A DNA stretch of 6,920 nt from Bryobacteraceae bacterium (GTDB lineage Bacteria; Acidobacteriota; Terriglobia; Bryobacterales; Bryobacteraceae). The DNA lies in assembly GCA_025929455.1 (NCBI GenBank), contig JAICMB010000174.1, positions 1-6,920 on the forward strand, written 5' to 3'. The notes beneath the pieces were generated by a model. That model saw nothing but the letters and a program-made list of their open reading frames with translations, was not told the origin of the DNA and made no database searches. Shown piece after piece: positions 5,723 to 6,920 of the stretch. A program made the translations under genes and the position numbers. Position 1 is the first letter of the stretch; every line of letters starts with the position of its first letter.

Positions 5723-6886
5723 ATGTCCACCGCCCTGACCGCACTGTTGATTTGTCCCGACCGCGACCTCATGGTCCAGTTCCTTTCCGCTGTGGCGGAT
5801 GCACGAGTATTTCAGGTAGTCGCCGAAATGCGCTCGTATCCGTCGCTGCAGGCGATGGACGTACGCCTGCGCCAACTTCGCCCCGACGTCGTGCTCATGG
5901 ACGTGGCAAGCGACCTGGAAACGGGTGCGCACCTCATACGTGTAGGTGCATCGCTACCTTCGGCTCCTCGGTTTGCCGGAATCCACCATTCGAACGATTC
6001 TGAGGCTGTACTGCAATCGTTACGTGCGGGGGCGTGCGAATTCCTGTTTCTACCGTTCTCAACCGTCATGCAAGAAGCGGCGGCGGTCCGTCTGCGCCGT
6101 CTTTGTTCGCCGGACGGGACAACGAGCGAAGCATCCGGGAAAGTCGCGGTTTTTGCCAGTGCCAAGCCCGGCTCCGGCGCGTCGACGATCGCCACACAGT
6201 TGGCTTTCATCTTACAGCGCCAAACTGGCGGTCATGTTCTGCTCATCGACCTCGATACCGCTGGCGGGTCTATCGGATTCTACGTCAAGTTACGCCACGA
6301 CGCCTCCGTGCTGCAGGCGCTGGAGAACGCGGATCAGCTCACGCCGGCGCTTTGGAGCGAGTTCGTCTGCGACGTGGGTGGCCTGGAGGTGCTTGGCGCG
6401 CCCGAAGCGCCACACTCGGAGCCCGTCGACGCGGCCGCGCTACACGGCCTGTTGCAGTTCGCCCGCTCGCGCTACGACTGGATCCTGCTTGACGTTCCCG
6501 CCGTTTTCCAACGCTCCAGTTTGATGGCGATGTCGGAATCCGATTTGGCGTTCCTGATTTCGACCCCCGAGTTACCGAGCCTGCACCTCAGCCGAAAAGC
6601 CGTCAACCTGCTCGTGCAGCTTGGGTTTCCGCGCGAGCGTTACCGCGTAGTCCTGAACCGCACGAAGCGTGGCGACCGGTTCGCGCCCGGAGAAATGCAC
6701 GCCTTGCTCAACGCGCCGGTGTGCGCCTGTGTACCCAACGATTACTTTGCCCTGCACCGCGCCGTAACGTTCGGCCAGGCCGTCGACCCGCATTCGCATT
6801 TATCACGTTCTCTCGAGTCGGTCGCGCGAACTTTGACCGATGCCACCGCGGCACCCGTGCCCACGGCGCTTTCCACGACGAGGTAA
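5723..6886 (+). CDS. cpaE: Pilus assembly protein CpaE/TadZ: receiver-like domain plus MinD/ParA-like ATPase
   Basis: A 387-residue cytoplasmic protein expected to localise the Tad machine, typically at a pole. Residues about 5-127 form a response-regulator-like domain: an acidic patch Asp13/Asp15, then PDVVLMD with Asp60 at the phosphoacceptor position. The switch Thr/Ser position reads His-His (88-89) and the conserved Lys is Leu (FLFLPF, 107-112), so it is probably a pseudo-receiver. Residues about 139-375 form a MinD/ParA-type domain. The deviant Walker A is KPGSGAST (148-155), which keeps the leading Lys148 but has Ala153 where the P-loop lysine normally is. It is followed by VLLIDLDTAGGSIGF (172-186) and a Walker B-like WILLDVPAVF (253-262). 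Loss of the P-loop lysine is common in CpaE/TadZ proteins. The C-terminal tail (about 372-387) is Ala/Thr/Pro-rich. The Shine-Dalgarno is weak (ACGGAA 5711-5716), so it probably relies on coupling to cpaC, 2 bases upstream. Confidence 0.92.
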   Translation: MSTALTALLICPDRDLMVQFLSAVADARVFQVVAEMRSYPSLQAMDVRLRQLRPDVVLMDVASDLETGAHLIRVGASLPSAPRFAGIHHSNDSEAVLQSLRAGACEFLFLPFSTVMQEAAAVRLRRLCSPDGTTSEASGKVAVFASAKPGSGASTIATQLAFILQRQTGGHVLLIDLDTAGGSIGFYVKLRHDASVLQALENADQLTPALWSEFVCDVGGLEVLGAPEAPHSEPVDAAALHGLLQFARSRYDWILLDVPAVFQRSSLMAMSESDLAFLISTPELPSLHLSRKAVNLLVQLGFPRERYRVVLNRTKRGDRFAPGEMHALLNAPVCACVPNDYFALHRAVTFGQAVDPHSHLSRSLESVARTLTDATAAPVPTALSTTR

Positions 6887-6887
6887 A

Positions 6888-6893
6888 GAAGGA
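6888..6893 (+). promoter_or_regulatory. Ribosome binding site of the gene entering at the right edge
   Basis: GAAGGA in the 9-base gap after the cpaE stop precedes ATG 6896. The spacing of only 2 bases is short, but the purine run AAAGAAGGA is unmistakable, and no other start is available in the visible frame. Confidence 0.55.
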
Positions 6894-6895
6894 CC

Positions 6896-6920
6896 ATGCT
6901 GCAGACCTACGAACCGTCTA
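6896..6920 (+). CDS. Start of the next gene, probably secretion ATPase CpaF/TadA (8 codons visible)
   Basis: ATG 6896 opens a frame reading MLQTYEPS before the window ends. Eight residues cannot identify a protein. The assignment to CpaF/TadA, the hexameric ATPase that drives Flp pilus assembly, is made only from gene order (cpaE is commonly followed by cpaF in tad operons) and from the AAGGA ribosome binding site 9 bases after cpaE. No symbol is given because the sequence itself does not show it. Confidence 0.5.

Overview
The window looks like a piece of a GC-rich (roughly 60%) bacterial chromosome. All real genes are on the + strand and tightly packed. Organism assignment is by protein style only: the Gfo/Idh/MocA oxidoreductase, the GT-C-like membrane protein with a DGDTGWHLRTGE motif, and the form of the CpaB/CpaC/CpaE proteins all resemble Acidobacteriota (Bryobacter/Solibacter-like). 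This is an inference with moderate confidence; no 16S or other marker is present.

Layout. Positions 1-1167 hold the 3' part of a Gfo/Idh/MocA-family NAD(P)-dependent oxidoreductase whose start lies before the window. After a 55-base gap with no recognisable terminator comes a 535-residue polytopic membrane protein (1223-2830) that resembles GT-C-fold glycosyltransferases but has no established function. From about 2850 to the right edge runs the front half of a Tad (tight adherence)/Flp-type IVb pilus operon: a possible 45-residue small ORF (2871-3008), a small prepilin peptidase TadV/CpaA (3005-3460), CpaB/RcpC (3487-4353), the secretin CpaC/RcpA (4350-5720), CpaE/TadZ (5723-6886), and the first 8 codons of a next gene (6896 onward), which by gene order should be the secretion ATPase CpaF/TadA.

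How the genes fit together. The peptidase would process Flp-type prepilins in the inner membrane. CpaC forms the outer-membrane channel and CpaB is its periplasmic partner. CpaE is the MinD/ParA-like positioning factor, and CpaF would power assembly. Junctions are characteristic of co-translation: two ATGA overlaps (3005-3008 and 4350-4353), a 2-base gap (5721-5722) and a 9-base gap (6887-6895). No Flp pilin, TadB/C or TadE/F/G gene lies inside the window.

The most notable unexplained item is the small ORF with its own Shine-Dalgarno. It occupies the slot where a flp pilin gene is often found, yet it does not encode a pilin-like peptide. Otherwise this is a recognisable accessory locus; I see no CRISPR array, tRNA, rRNA, insertion sequence or phage signature.
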